DNA from: Hyphomicrobiales bacterium | GTDB lineage: Bacteria > Pseudomonadota > Alphaproteobacteria > Rhizobiales > Aestuariivirgaceae | Direction: 5' to 3' | DNA length: 64,000 nt | Assembly: GCA_025359265.1 (NCBI GenBank) | Contig: JANYHB010000027.1 | Coordinates: 28,730-92,729, forward strand | Shown here: positions 37,282 through 46,797 of the stretch, piece by piece | How the letters are laid out: every line of letters starts with the position of its first letter | Numbering within the stretch: the first letter of the stretch is position 1 | Notes under the pieces: model-generated | The model's input: only the letters and a program-made list of their open reading frames with translations | Database searches by the model: none | Told to the model about the DNA's origin: nothing | Program-made: the position numbers and the translations under genes

Positions 37282-37947
37282 TCAAGCATTCAGTATTTGG
37301 GTAATGGCGGCTCGGGTTTCAGTATGATCAGCGCAGAGCCGGGTGGCACCGGCCATTCCCAGTTTTTTGCGCCGCGCGGCTTCGGTCGAAAAACCAATAA
37401 AATTCACGTTGTTTAAGTGCCCTGCTTGCACATCACTCACATTGTCGCCAATAAATATAATGCGCGAACTTGGTAATCCAGACGCAGCTATCGCCCGCGC
37501 CAAAATCGCAGCCTTGTGCCCGCCACCATCTGCTCCAAATGCCAGGCGTGAGACGGGCTCCCACATGTTTGCCTGTTGCAGCCGCAACCGCGCCGCCTCA
37601 AGAAAATTGGCCGTGGCGACGCCAAGCTGGGCAACGTCAGCAAATTCGCCGATCAACTGCGCAGCACCTCTTATTGTTTCTGTCTTCAAAGACCCCCTTA
37701 ATTCACGCTGCAGCAAGGCAAGATATTCGGCTGTGATGGTCTGCACGTCCTGTGCGGGCAAGTGATAACGCTCCGCAATCTCGCGCACGATGTCTTCATC
37801 GTTGCGAATTCGGTAGCTGTTCCAATCGCGTGAAAGCAGTGTTGCATCTATACGCGCGGCAAAGGGCGCGAAAAACAACTCTTCCTCAGCGCGCGTCAGC
37901 TTCAGCAACACGCCGTCTACATCAAAAACGATGGCCCAGCCTTTCAA
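37282..37947 (-). CDS. HAD family phosphatase
   Basis: A haloacid-dehalogenase superfamily hydrolase of 221 residues. Motif I is FDVDGVLL with the nucleophile aspartate, and motif IV is IIFIGDNVSDVQAG. It has a helical cap between motifs I and II (subfamily IA). It overlaps the end of the thiamine-diphosphate decarboxylase gene by four bases and so is co-transcribed with the arginine-type cluster. Its substrate is unknown; an accessory or housekeeping role in that pathway is only a guess. A short hairpin (CACGCC/GGCGTG, 37263-37278) lies just beyond its stop. Confidence 0.8.
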   Translation of the reverse strand: MKGWAIVFDVDGVLLKLTRAEEELFFAPFAARIDATLLSRDWNSYRIRNDEDIVREIAERYHLPAQDVQTITAEYLALLQRELRGSLKTETIRGAAQLIGEFADVAQLGVATANFLEAARLRLQQANMWEPVSRLAFGADGGGHKAAILARAIAASGLPSSRIIFIGDNVSDVQAGHLNNVNFIGFSTEAARRKKLGMAGATRLCADHTETRAAITQILNA

Positions 37948-39518
37948 ATGCCAACCATGGTAGGTGTCATTTCAATCAGCGTCGGCCCATCGGCTTTCAA
38001 TGCCGCAGCAATCGCCTTGGAAAGTGCGACAAGATTTTCCGGCCGGGTGGCCCGCGCGCCGTAAGCTTTGGCCAGCATTTGAAAGTCCGGGTTCAGCAAA
38101 GTCACGGCGTTGGGCTGAATGCCAGCCTCCACCATATTATCGCGAATTTGCCCCAGCGCATCGTTGTTCCACAGCACAATCGGAATAGGCAACTTGTGCT
38201 CAACCGCCGTGCCAAGCTCATTCAAAGTATATTGCAACCCGTAATCACCAACCAGTGCGGCAACAGGCTTTTCACCCACGCCAAACTTTGCACCAATGGC
38301 CACGGGCAGGCCAAAACCCAGTGTACCAAAGCCCGATGGATGAAGCCACGTGCGCGGGCCAAACATGGGGAACACCTCATTGCCGGCATAGGCAATCTGC
38401 GTCATGTCGGAAGCCACAATACAGTCCTGCGGCAGGGCCTCGCGGATAACCGTCAACATTTTACGGAGTTGATTTCGCAGTGGCATATCGACGGTGGGTG
38501 GTGGGGACAGTGCTTCACCTTTTCGGGTCCTAATCAACGCCGCAATGCGCGACGTCGCGTCTGCCGCATCACCTAGAATCGCAAGCTCTGCGCTGTGCGG
38601 CCGTGCCAGTGAACCCTGGTCCAGATCAATGCGGATAAGATTTTGCGTGATCGCAAAATTCAAATCCCAATGATCGGTTTCCGATAACTCGGTTCCAACG
38701 GCCAGAATGCAATCAGACTCCAACAACAGTCTGCGCGCGGGCTCCAGCATCAAGCGCGGCCCCCACACCAAAGGATGATGAGACGGCACAACGCCCTTGC
38801 CAGCAACGGTAGTTATAATCGGCGCTGGCAAAGCCTCGGCAATTTTCAAAGCGGCGTATCCGGCACCCTGTGCACCACCCCCCAATATGATGATGGGGCG
38901 CATTGCACTGTTCAACTTCGCCGCTGCCGCAATAATCTGTGCTTCAGATGCAAGGGGTCGTAAAGGCATCGTGGCGGCATTCCATCCGCCTCCTGCAGGT
39001 TGCCCCAAAACATCCAGCGGAATTTCAAGATAGGCAGGCCGTGGCCGCGCCGAGGCAAAACGTGAAAAGCTTTCCGCCACGGCATTTTGCACGTCCTGCG
39101 CGGTGTACGCACGACTTGCAAATTGAGTAACTGATTTTGCCGCATCTAATTGCGAAATCATCTCATGCAGGCGGCCCCGACCTTGCGCGGAAAACCCAAC
39201 ATCAAGGGCCGTCGAAATCACCAGCATATTCGATGAGTCACTCCACGCTTGGCCGATGGGAGTGAGAATGTTGGTTAGCCCTGGCCCCGAAATTGTAAAA
39301 CACACCCCAGGTTTGCCCGTGGCGCGTGCATAGCCATCCGCCATAAAGCCGGCGCCCTGTTCATGGCGCGGCAGAATGTGCCTGATCGCAGAACGTGGCA
39401 ATGCGCGGTACATTTCGATGTTATGCACGCCGGGAATTCCAAAGATCGTGTCCACCCCATAAGCCTCAAGCAGGCCAACCAGCGCCTCGCCGATGGAATG
39501 TTCAGGTCGTGCGTTCAC
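37944..39518 (-). CDS. Thiamine-diphosphate-dependent decarboxylase, probable 5-guanidino-2-oxopentanoate decarboxylase
   Basis: A 524-residue enzyme of the acetolactate synthase-like TPP family. The catalytic glutamate is in LPRHEQGAGFMADGYARATG, the GPG loop in FTISGPGLTN, and the TPP-binding segment is VGDYGLQYTLNELGT with the ...WNNDALGQI tail. Homologues next to a D-arginine-dehydrogenase-like oxidoreductase and a ureohydrolase are annotated as 5-guanidino-2-oxopentanoate decarboxylase (AruI type), which makes 4-guanidinobutanal. The GTG start overlaps the oxidoreductase stop (GTGA). The family call is firm; the substrate rests on neighbours. Confidence 0.75.
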   Translation of the reverse strand: MNARPEHSIGEALVGLLEAYGVDTIFGIPGVHNIEMYRALPRSAIRHILPRHEQGAGFMADGYARATGKPGVCFTISGPGLTNILTPIGQAWSDSSNMLVISTALDVGFSAQGRGRLHEMISQLDAAKSVTQFASRAYTAQDVQNAVAESFSRFASARPRPAYLEIPLDVLGQPAGGGWNAATMPLRPLASEAQIIAAAAKLNSAMRPIIILGGGAQGAGYAALKIAEALPAPIITTVAGKGVVPSHHPLVWGPRLMLEPARRLLLESDCILAVGTELSETDHWDLNFAITQNLIRIDLDQGSLARPHSAELAILGDAADATSRIAALIRTRKGEALSPPPTVDMPLRNQLRKMLTVIREALPQDCIVASDMTQIAYAGNEVFPMFGPRTWLHPSGFGTLGFGLPVAIGAKFGVGEKPVAALVGDYGLQYTLNELGTAVEHKLPIPIVLWNNDALGQIRDNMVEAGIQPNAVTLLNPDFQMLAKAYGARATRPENLVALSKAIAAALKADGPTLIEMTPTMVGI

Positions 39519-40627
39519 TTGCGCAACCGTGCGGGCAAAACATCTTCCAACAGCAAGCCATGCGCCAACAAGTCCTCCGGCACCGCTTCACGCAACGCCA
39601 AAGCCGCCGCCAGCCGCGATAAGCCCCAGCTGGATTGAATACCATTGCCGCCTTGTCCAACAAGCCAAAAAAATCCCGGGGCAGAGGATTCATAGCCACA
39701 CACCGGAAAATGATCGGGCGCAAAAGATCGCAGCCCACCCCAGGAATGATCAAGCCGCGTCACTTCCAAAGTGGTGGCTTGCATCAAACGGTCAATACCA
39801 ACTGCAATCGCTTCATCGTCGGCAAAAGCGTCATGCGGCTCAACCGGTGTTTGGTCCGCGGATGAAACAATCAGCTTGCCACTCTGCGGCTTGGCATACC
39901 AGGTTTCGGCGCAGTCCTCAAAGAACGGCCAATCCATAAACCCGTGGCCGCTGATCGGGATCACCCCGATGGAGCGTCGTTTTGGTTGCAGCCCCACTGG
40001 TGCAACACCAGCCATCATCGCCACCTTGTCGCCCCAAGCCCCAGCGGCATCAATCACCGCCCCTGCACTAAAGGTGCCTTGCGGTGTCACCACCTGCCAA
40101 TGCCCATCAACGCGGGCAATCTCCTTGGCAGGGGCATTGCAGTCAAGTTTGCCGCCGCGTTGCTTGAACCATTTCAAATAGCCACGGTGCAGCAAGTCCA
40201 CGTCAAGGTCACCCGTACCGTCGTCATAAAATCCACGATTGGCATAGTTGCGCCGCAAAACCGGAATCAGTGCCACCATGTCATCCACGCTCACTTCGCG
40301 CAGATTGGAACCCGGCTTGAGGAAATGTTGCGAAGCCTCCTCTTGCCCCTTGGCTTCAATAATCAACGTGCCGCGCCGACTGAAAATTGGCCGTTCAGAA
40401 AAATCCGTCGGCGGGTTTTTATAAAACGCCAAACCCGCACGGCTGAGAGGCAAGAACGGCCGCGCGCCGTAGTTGGGCTCATAAGCGGCAGCCGAACGCC
40501 CGGTGGTATGGTATCCCGGTCGTTCTTCCATCTCCAAAATCAGCACGCTGGCCTTGGCCGCCAAATGCGCGCCAACTGAAGCGCCGGCAATGCCCGCACC
40601 AATCACAATAAAATCAAAATCTGCCAT
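39515..40627 (-). CDS. FAD-dependent oxidoreductase, D-arginine dehydrogenase-like
   Basis: A DAO-family flavoprotein of 370 residues, starting MADFDFIVIGAGIAGASVG. It aligns without gaps for the first 90 residues with Pseudomonas aeruginosa D-arginine dehydrogenase as I recall it: GYHTTGRSAA, Y53, the LQPKRRS segment and GLRSF (arginines that bind the carboxylate) and the WYAKP tyrosine are kept. But His48 is Ala48 and Glu87, which holds the guanidinium group, is Thr87. The reaction should be oxidation of an amino acid to a 2-oxo acid; D-arginine as substrate is doubtful. The ATG at 40627 was chosen over an upstream start at 40669. Confidence 0.8.
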   Translation of the reverse strand: MADFDFIVIGAGIAGASVGAHLAAKASVLILEMEERPGYHTTGRSAAAYEPNYGARPFLPLSRAGLAFYKNPPTDFSERPIFSRRGTLIIEAKGQEEASQHFLKPGSNLREVSVDDMVALIPVLRRNYANRGFYDDGTGDLDVDLLHRGYLKWFKQRGGKLDCNAPAKEIARVDGHWQVVTPQGTFSAGAVIDAAGAWGDKVAMMAGVAPVGLQPKRRSIGVIPISGHGFMDWPFFEDCAETWYAKPQSGKLIVSSADQTPVEPHDAFADDEAIAVGIDRLMQATTLEVTRLDHSWGGLRSFAPDHFPVCGYESSAPGFFWLVGQGGNGIQSSWGLSRLAAALALREAVPEDLLAHGLLLEDVLPARLRK

Positions 40628-40701
40628 GGCCCAACAAAGCCACTTATATGGCCACTTGGCAACTGGCACTTTCAGCTTATTGTAGAGCCAAAGGAAACAT
40701 C

Positions 40702-41661
40702 ATGCCAAACTTCAGCCAACCCTTATCTGGCCTTGTCACCCCGCGCTTTGGCGGCATTGCCACGTGGGGGCGTTTGCCACATGTTCCCTTGGAAGACGCT
40801 AAGGGTGTAGATATCGGCGTTGTCGGCATTCCATGGGATGGCGGCACCACGAACCGCCCCGGCCCACGCCACGCACCACGCCAAATGCGTGATCAATCCT
40901 CAATGGTGCGAAGGATGCACCAACTCACCCGGATCGTGCCCTATGATCTTTGTAATGTGACTGATCTCGGCGATTGCCCGGTCAATCCCGCCAATGTGGA
41001 AGATGCATTGAAGCGCGTTGAAACCTATTTCAAAAAACTTGTTGCGAAAAATATCCGGCCCCTTTCCATGGGTGGTGATCATCTCAGTTCATTGCCGGTG
41101 CTGCGCGCTTTGGGAGAGAAAAACGCCGTAGGCATGATACACTTCGATGCCCACACCGATTTATATGACTCTTACTTTGGCGGCTTTAAGTATACCCATG
41201 GCACCCCGTTTCGCCGCGCCATCGAAGAGGGTGTGTTAGATCCCAAACGCACCATCCAAATTGGTTTGCGGGGTTCGATGTATGACAATGACGATTTTGC
41301 TTGGGGCGAGAAAATGGGCGTGCGCTTGGTGCGCATCGAAGAGGCAATCGAAAAAGGCCCCAAGGCCATCATGGCGGAGGCGCGCCAGATTGTGGGCGAT
41401 AAGCAGACCTATGTCAGCTTTGATATTGATATGCTTGATCCGGTCTATGCCCCGGGCACCGGCACCCCGGAAATTGGCGGCTTCACCACGCGTGAGGCGC
41501 AAAGCCTGCTGCGCGAAATGCGGGGGCTCAATATCGTTGGTGCAGACGTGGTGGAAGTTTCTCCACCCTTTGATCCATCAGGCCTCACTGCTTATGCAGG
41601 TGTGGTGATGATGTTTGAGATTTTGTGCACCATGGCAGAGGCCGTATCAAAATCGCGTTAG
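40702..41661 (+). CDS. Ureohydrolase of the arginase/agmatinase family (agmatinase or guanidinobutyrase)
   Basis: A binuclear manganese enzyme of 319 residues that releases urea from a guanidino compound. Metal-site motifs are GGDHLSSLPV, HFDAHTDLYDS and SFDIDMLDPVYAPGTGTPE. AAAGGAAA lies before the ATG at 40702. It is divergent, across 74 bases, from the oxidoreductase and decarboxylase genes. That context favours 4-guanidinobutyrate (giving 4-aminobutyrate) over agmatine as substrate, but the motifs do not separate the two. It overlaps the end of the TerB-like gene by four bases, convergently. Confidence 0.85.
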   Translation: MPNFSQPLSGLVTPRFGGIATWGRLPHVPLEDAKGVDIGVVGIPWDGGTTNRPGPRHAPRQMRDQSSMVRRMHQLTRIVPYDLCNVTDLGDCPVNPANVEDALKRVETYFKKLVAKNIRPLSMGGDHLSSLPVLRALGEKNAVGMIHFDAHTDLYDSYFGGFKYTHGTPFRRAIEEGVLDPKRTIQIGLRGSMYDNDDFAWGEKMGVRLVRIEEAIEKGPKAIMAEARQIVGDKQTYVSFDIDMLDPVYAPGTGTPEIGGFTTREAQSLLREMRGLNIVGADVVEVSPPFDPSGLTAYAGVVMMFEILCTMAEAVSKSR

Positions 41662-42158
41662 AACGTGGCGCCATTGGCATCAGCCGCGCGCGTCTGCTCT
41701 TCTAAAACCCGCTTGCGGGCCACTCCGGCAATACCGGCCACGGAATGGATCAGGCGCTCTTCCTCAGGGTGCAACTCGTGATCAGACAAGGCCACATCCC
41801 ACATCAGCCCCACCAACTTGGCGCGGTCATCATGGCTCAGCAGGTCCTGCAACTGTTTTGCCGCGTCATTCAATTGTGCCGCCGTGAGGCCGTTGCGCAA
41901 AAAACTCAAGGCAATCTTCTGTTCATCTTTTGTAAATTGATATTTATTTTGCAAATGTTCGATAAAATGTTTGACTTCAACATCGCGTAGACGGCCATCG
42001 ATGGGAATGACCGAAGCAAGTATGGCGGCGACCAAAGCGCGTCGTTGCATAGGCGATAAACGTGAAAATCCAGAGGGCAGTTTGACGGTGTTAAGAATAT
42101 CCTGCAAAGCCCTGCCTTCATGTGGAGCAAGCTGCGGCAATGGCATATTACGAATCAT
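41658..42158 (-). CDS. TerB-like protein
   Basis: A 166-residue, mostly helical protein of the TerB/DjlA N-terminal domain type. Two acidic segments typical of the fold are visible: IPIDGRLRDVEVKHF and LSDHELHPEEERLIHSV, which may bind a divalent metal. Many such proteins have nothing to do with tellurite. There is no signal peptide or membrane helix. It is convergent with the ureohydrolase gene and divergent from lnt. Its function is unknown. Confidence 0.75.
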   Translation of the reverse strand: MIRNMPLPQLAPHEGRALQDILNTVKLPSGFSRLSPMQRRALVAAILASVIPIDGRLRDVEVKHFIEHLQNKYQFTKDEQKIALSFLRNGLTAAQLNDAAKQLQDLLSHDDRAKLVGLMWDVALSDHELHPEEERLIHSVAGIAGVARKRVLEEQTRAADANGATF

Positions 42159-42226
42159 GGTTCCCCCGAAACAGCGATAGCCGCATCACCTGCTGGCCGC
42201 GCCCACGCCCTCTAGCGGATTGACGG

Positions 42227-43765
42227 ATGAATGAAAAGCCAATGCGTAAATTAACCTTCAGTCAGAATTTGGCTGCTGCAACTGGGCTTGGCGCAAGCTG
42301 CTCGTTTGGTCTTGCACCTTATAATCAGTGGTGGCTTTTATTCATTGCCGTGCCAATCGCAATACTGGGTTTGCAGGGATTATTGCAGAACAACGCGTGG
42401 CGTATCTTTCTGGCTGGCTGGTGCTTTGGCTTTGGCTATTTTATTTTTGCAATGCATTGGATTGGCTTCGCCTTCTTCGTCAATGGCACCCATGATCTGT
42501 GGATGATGCCCCTTGCCTTGGGCGGCCTTTCAGCTTTTCTCGCATTATATTGGGCCGTGGCAACAGTGATTGCGGCTTTGCTGGCGCGGCGTGGCCATCC
42601 GCTCTGGTTGAGCATACCGCCCGCCTTTGCCGCAATGGAATGGTTGCGCGGGCATTTATTCACGGGCTTTCCATGGTCGGTGTTTGGTCAAATGGTTGAC
42701 GGCATGGGCGGCGTTGAACAAGCGGCAGCCTTTGTGGGGATGACAGGTCTTACTTTTTTAATTTGGGCTTGGGCGGCTTCCGTCTACGGAATATGGGTTG
42801 AACGCGGATGGTTGCGGTGGAGCTGCGTCCTGCTGTTGCTTTCGTTTCCAGCCACACTTCTGTTGGGCCAATGGCGACTGGCAACGCATCCCACCGTTTA
42901 TGTGCCCGGTATAATGCTGCGATTGGTACAACCCAATATCAGCCAGAATGAGAAATGGCGTGAAGGCAATGCCCGCAAAATATTTGACCAACTTCTCAGC
43001 CTCACCTCGGCTCCATCGAGTACCGGCCTTCCCGTCACTCATGTTATCTGGCCAGAGTCTTCCATTCCTTTTCTTGTGGATGAAAGCCCAACGGGCCGTG
43101 CCGAAATTGCTCACATGTTATTGCCCGGCCAAACACTTCTGGCTGGGGCTGTGCGCCGCTCGGCACCGCGCGATGATGCGGCTTATTTCACTTCGATTCT
43201 GGTTTTTGATAGCAACGCAAATGTCTTGAACCATTATGACAAGTGGAAATTGGTGCCCGGAGGAGAGTTCTTGCCCTTGGCCTGGTTGTTGGAACCGCTG
43301 GGCTTGCGCAAGCTCGCCGCCTTGCCCGAAAGTTTCACGGCCGGTGGGGGTGCAACAACCTTGCCTGTGCCTGGCGCTGGCATGGCTGGTTTTTCAATAT
43401 GTTATGAAGCCATTTTTCCTGAGGCCGTAGCCAGTGCGGTGGGAGAGCCAGATTGGCTGATCAATGTAACCAACGATGGCTGGTTCGGCAATTCTTCCGG
43501 CCCCTGGCAACACCTGGCGCAAATGCGCCTTCGCGCGATCGAAACCGGTGCACCCGCCGTGCGCGTCGCAAACACCGGAATTTCAGCCGTTATCGATGCC
43601 TATGGACGCGAGGTTTTCACCTCAAAACTTAATGCAGCCGGGGCTTTTGATGTGGTGCTGCCGCAACGCGGAATAAAATTCGGGAACGGAACTTGGTTGA
43701 ATGTTCCGCTATTGCTTTTACTTTTCTGCGCAATAGTTCTAGGAGAAATTGCAAAAAGACGCTAG
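42227..43765 (+). CDS. lnt: Apolipoprotein N-acyltransferase
   Basis: Adds the third acyl chain to the N-terminal cysteine of lipoproteins at the inner membrane. 512 residues: an N-terminal bundle of membrane helices (to about residue 215) followed by a nitrilase-type domain. The catalytic triad is visible as Glu in VIWPESSIPF, Lys in HYDKWKLVPGGEF and Cys in GFSICYEAIFPE. It stands upstream of an XRE regulator and metK, an order common in Rhizobiales. Nothing unusual was seen. Confidence 0.95.
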   Translation: MNEKPMRKLTFSQNLAAATGLGASCSFGLAPYNQWWLLFIAVPIAILGLQGLLQNNAWRIFLAGWCFGFGYFIFAMHWIGFAFFVNGTHDLWMMPLALGGLSAFLALYWAVATVIAALLARRGHPLWLSIPPAFAAMEWLRGHLFTGFPWSVFGQMVDGMGGVEQAAAFVGMTGLTFLIWAWAASVYGIWVERGWLRWSCVLLLLSFPATLLLGQWRLATHPTVYVPGIMLRLVQPNISQNEKWREGNARKIFDQLLSLTSAPSSTGLPVTHVIWPESSIPFLVDESPTGRAEIAHMLLPGQTLLAGAVRRSAPRDDAAYFTSILVFDSNANVLNHYDKWKLVPGGEFLPLAWLLEPLGLRKLAALPESFTAGGGATTLPVPGAGMAGFSICYEAIFPEAVASAVGEPDWLINVTNDGWFGNSSGPWQHLAQMRLRAIETGAPAVRVANTGISAVIDAYGREVFTSKLNAAGAFDVVLPQRGIKFGNGTWLNVPLLLLLFCAIVLGEIAKRR

Positions 43766-43869
43766 ATCACCCCTGATTAAAAACTGAAGATCAGTTGACG
43801 TTGCCGGGGCTGGGCAATTGGCGGCGAAACAATAGTAAACCTGCTGGGGGCGGAGGTATTAAGAGATAA

Positions 43870-44274
43870 ATGACGAGAAGAGACCCCAGTTATATCGATG
43901 TTCACGTGGGTGCCCGTATCAGAATGCGTCGCCAACTCATCAACATGAGCCAGGAACGATTAGGCGAATTGCTTGGCATCACATTTCAGCAAGTGCAGAA
44001 ATATGAAAAGGGCTCGAATCGCATTAGTGCCAGCCGGCTTTTTTATGCTTCCAAAACCTTGGGCGTGCCGGTTCAGTTTTTCTATGATGGACTGCCGGGA
44101 ATGGAAGGTTCGGATGGCTTGCGTGAACCCTCGAGTGGCGACGAGTTCAGTGCTGCCATGATGTCTCCAGAAGGTGTGCTGCTGGCCAGAGCTTTCAAAG
44201 ATGCGAATAGTTCTACCATGCGCAAATTGATTGCCGGCTTGGCCCGCCTGGTTGTTGAGAATGAAAAAAAATAG
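43870..44274 (+). CDS. XRE-family transcriptional regulator
   Basis: A 134-residue DNA-binding protein. The helix-turn-helix (residues about 13-67) reads IRMRRQLINMSQERLGELLG, ITFQQVQKYEKGSNRISASR, with the hydrophobic segment LGVPVQFFYDGL behind it. The C-terminal half is variable and low in motifs. It lies between lnt and metK, as in many alphaproteobacteria, so it may respond to or control methionine metabolism; that is inference. An 18-base palindrome lies between it and metK. AAGAGA precedes its ATG. Confidence 0.88.
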   Translation: MTRRDPSYIDVHVGARIRMRRQLINMSQERLGELLGITFQQVQKYEKGSNRISASRLFYASKTLGVPVQFFYDGLPGMEGSDGLREPSSGDEFSAAMMSPEGVLLARAFKDANSSTMRKLIAGLARLVVENEKK

Positions 44275-44343
44275 TGAGCCTGTAGAACGCGTGCCCGCCC
44301 CTTGAATCTCTTGGAAATGCCTGTATGAGAGCGCTTGAAAACG

Positions 44344-44361
44344 CATAAAGATATCTTTATG
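44344..44361. promoter_or_regulatory. Perfect 18-base palindrome upstream of metK
   Basis: CATAAAGATATCTTTATG is a perfect palindrome ending 32 bases before the metK ATG. It looks like an operator of an ArsR-type or similar dimeric repressor of S-adenosylmethionine metabolism. In RNA it would form only a weak AU-rich stem, and no T run follows, so a terminator is unlikely. Confidence 0.55.
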
Positions 44362-44393
44362 TGCCGCAGCATAAAGGCAATCAAGGGGTAATC

Positions 44394-45584
44394 ATGGCGC
44401 GTAGTTCTTATCAGTTCACCAGTGAATCTGTTTCCGAAGGTCATCCAGACAAGGTCTGCGACCGCATTTCCGATGAAGTGGTGGATTTATTCTTCCGCGA
44501 GGCTTTGGCTGAAAAAATGGATCCGGCCCGCGTGCGCTTGGGCTGCGAAACTTTTGCCACCACCAACCGCGTGGTGATTGGCGGCGAAGTGCGTGGGCCC
44601 CAATCCGTCACCAATGATATGATCATCGATGTGGCCCGCAAAGCCATCAAGGCCATCGGCTATGAGCAATCTGGCTTCCACTGGGATACATGCAAGATTG
44701 AAGTGCTGCTGCATAATCAGTCGGCAGATATCGCCCAAGGCGTGGATGACACGGCCAGCAAAGACGTAGGCGCTGGCGATCAAGGCATTATGTTTGGCTA
44801 TGCCTGCGATGAAACCCCAGATCTGATGCCGGCGCCGCTCTATTATGCGCAGCGCATCCTGCAAGTTTTGGCTGAAGCCCGCCACGCTGGCGATAAGCGC
44901 TTGGGCCCCGATTCAAAAAGCCAGATCACCGTTCAATATACCAAGGGCAAACCCGTTGCCGTGACGCAAATCGTGGTGTCGCATCAGCATTTGGATGAAA
45001 GCCTCACCTCGGCTGACATGCGCAAGATCATTGAGCCGCATGTGCGCAAGGCATTGCCCAAAAGCTGGATCAAGAAAGATACAGCTTGGCACATTAACCC
45101 AACCGGCAAATTTTATATCGGCGGCCCGGACGGCGATGCGGGTTTAACCGGGCGTAAAATCATTGTGGATACTTACGGCGGTGCGGCCCCTCATGGCGGC
45201 GGCGCTTTCTCTGGCAAAGACCCAACCAAAGTGGATCGTTCTGCAGCTTATGCCGCGCGCTATCTCGCAAAAAATGTTGTGGCCGCCAAGATGGCCAAAA
45301 AATGCACCATCCAGCTATCATATGCAATTGGTGTTTCTGAACCGCTGTCGGTCTATGTTGATACGCATGGCACTGGCAAAGTGGCGGACGGCAAAATTGA
45401 AAAAGCGCTGCGCAAAGTCATGGATTTGCGTCCTAATGGCATTCGCAAGCATTTGGAACTTAACCGCCCGATTTATGCGCGCACTTCAGCTTATGGCCAC
45501 TTCGGTCGCAAGCCCGAAAAAGATGGGGGCTTCTCTTGGGAGAAGACTGACCTTGTCGCCAAGTTGAAAAAAGCGGTGAAGTGA
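44394..45584 (+). CDS. metK: S-adenosylmethionine synthetase
   Basis: Makes S-adenosylmethionine from methionine and ATP. 396 residues with [18 protein letters not shown] at the N-terminus (catalytic His and metal-binding Asp), the [12 protein letters not shown] loop and [25 protein letters not shown] lies 7 bases before the ATG at 44394; an earlier in-frame start at 44361 falls in the palindrome. The stop overlaps the trmB start by four bases, so SAM synthesis is coupled to a SAM-using tRNA methyltransferase. Confidence 0.97.
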   Translation: MARSSYQFTSESVSEGHPDKVCDRISDEVVDLFFREALAEKMDPARVRLGCETFATTNRVVIGGEVRGPQSVTNDMIIDVARKAIKAIGYEQSGFHWDTCKIEVLLHNQSADIAQGVDDTASKDVGAGDQGIMFGYACDETPDLMPAPLYYAQRILQVLAEARHAGDKRLGPDSKSQITVQYTKGKPVAVTQIVVSHQHLDESLTSADMRKIIEPHVRKALPKSWIKKDTAWHINPTGKFYIGGPDGDAGLTGRKIIVDTYGGAAPHGGGAFSGKDPTKVDRSAAYAARYLAKNVVAAKMAKKCTIQLSYAIGVSEPLSVYVDTHGTGKVADGKIEKALRKVMDLRPNGIRKHLELNRPIYARTSAYGHFGRKPEKDGGFSWEKTDLVAKLKKAVK

Positions 45585-46243
45585 CGCCGCACCGGCCGCA
45601 ACATCAATTTTACGGACGGCGCAAGGGAAAGCCCTTGCGCCGTTTGCATTCTGAATTGATGCAAACACTGTTGCCGAAAATCGCTGTGGACTTGGCGCAA
45701 CCACTTTTTACAACGCCCGCGCCGCGCATGCTTGAGATCGGCTTCGGTGGCGGTGAACATCTGGCCCATCAAGCCAACCTCAACCCAACAATAAACTACA
45801 TCGGTGCCGAACCGTTCCTCAATGGCGTCGCCAAAATTTTGTCTGAGATTGCGGCCCGCAAGCTTTCTAATGTCCGTGTGCACTACGGCGACGCAAGGCC
45901 GTTGCTCGAAGCTCTGCCTGCTGAAAGCTTTGATCGCATTTATCTTCTGTATCCAGACCCCTGGCCAAAGCTCAAGCAGCAAAAGCGCCGTTTTATAAAT
46001 GCGGCAAATCTTTCTCACTTCGCGCGTGTGCTGAAATCCGGAGGCGAGTTATGGTTCGCCTCCGATATTGATGATTATGTGCAATGGACGCGCCATCACG
46101 TGGCCGCATCAAAACTTTTTGAGGAACAGCCGGATGCCCAAACCCCGTTTGAAAATTGGGTGCAAACCCGCTATGAAGCAAAGGCGCGGCGCGAGGGCAG
46201 GGGCAGTGCTTATTTGCGGTTCACCAAAACCAATTTGACATAA
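45581..46243 (+). CDS. trmB: tRNA (guanine-N7-)-methyltransferase
   Basis: Methylates G46 in the variable loop of tRNA. 220 residues; the SAM-binding motif is [16 protein letters not shown], and the family motif [17 protein letters not shown] is complete. The N-terminal RRKGKPLR segment is typical. The start is GTG, overlapping the metK stop as GTGA. The identification is secure. Confidence 0.96.
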   Translation: MTPHRPQHQFYGRRKGKPLRRLHSELMQTLLPKIAVDLAQPLFTTPAPRMLEIGFGGGEHLAHQANLNPTINYIGAEPFLNGVAKILSEIAARKLSNVRVHYGDARPLLEALPAESFDRIYLLYPDPWPKLKQQKRRFINAANLSHFARVLKSGGELWFASDIDDYVQWTRHHVAASKLFEEQPDAQTPFENWVQTRYEAKARREGRGSAYLRFTKTNLT

Positions 46244-46302
46244 AGCCTGGTTCCTTACGAAAATGCAGTTCCGAATCACTCGGCTTGCGCGAGGTTGAGG
46301 CT

Positions 46303-46728
46303 GTGCTGAAAGTGTCGAGTCATAATCAAGTGCAGAAACAAGTTGGCGCTCTGCCCTATCGCAAAAACGGCAAAGTTCTTGAGGTCTTGTTTGTCACCTC
46401 GCGGGAAACCAAACGGTGGGTCATCCCCAAGGGCTGGCCTATGCGAGGTAAAAAAGATTGGAATGCCGCAGCTCAAGAAGCCTTTGAAGAAGCAGGCGTT
46501 GAAGGCAACATGGGCCGCAAATCCATCGGCACGTATCGTTACGTGAAACGCCGAAAGGCGGGAGATGTGGAATGTGACGTTACCGTCTATCTTTTGGAAG
46601 TTACGCATCGCTTCAGCGAGTGGCCAGAGAGCAGTGAACGCCGTAGAAAATGGTTTCCCATCGCCGAGGCTGTTAAGCGCGTGGACGAAGAAGGCTTGCA
46701 AGCAATCATACAAGCAACACTGGCTTAG
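46303..46728 (+). CDS. Nudix hydrolase, DIPP-like
   Basis: A 141-residue Nudix protein close to the diphosphoinositol/diadenosine polyphosphate hydrolase group, judged from WVIPKGWPMRGKKDWNAA. The Nudix box is altered: GX5EX7REUXEEXGU reads GWPMRGKK...AQEAFEEAGV, so the first Glu is Lys and the Arg is Gln, while the metal-binding EAFEEAG core is kept. It is therefore probably active. The GTG at 46303 has GAGG upstream; a TTG at 46285 is the other option. The substrate is unknown. Confidence 0.82.
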   Translation: MLKVSSHNQVQKQVGALPYRKNGKVLEVLFVTSRETKRWVIPKGWPMRGKKDWNAAAQEAFEEAGVEGNMGRKSIGTYRYVKRRKAGDVECDVTVYLLEVTHRFSEWPESSERRRKWFPIAEAVKRVDEEGLQAIIQATLA

Positions 46729-46797
46729 CCCTTGCTAAAGCTCTGAAAGCGATTTAATGTAACCAATATAGTTTCAATTATTGACAGGAGTTAGAGA

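Noticed and set aside
41658..42158. Tellurite resistance function for the TerB-like gene
   Set aside because: The fold is shared by many proteins not involved in tellurite resistance, and no other ter gene is near.
44275..44393. SAM riboswitch upstream of metK
   Set aside because: The leader lacks the pseudoknot pattern of SAM-II or the four-way junction of SAM-I that I know. Only the palindrome stands out.
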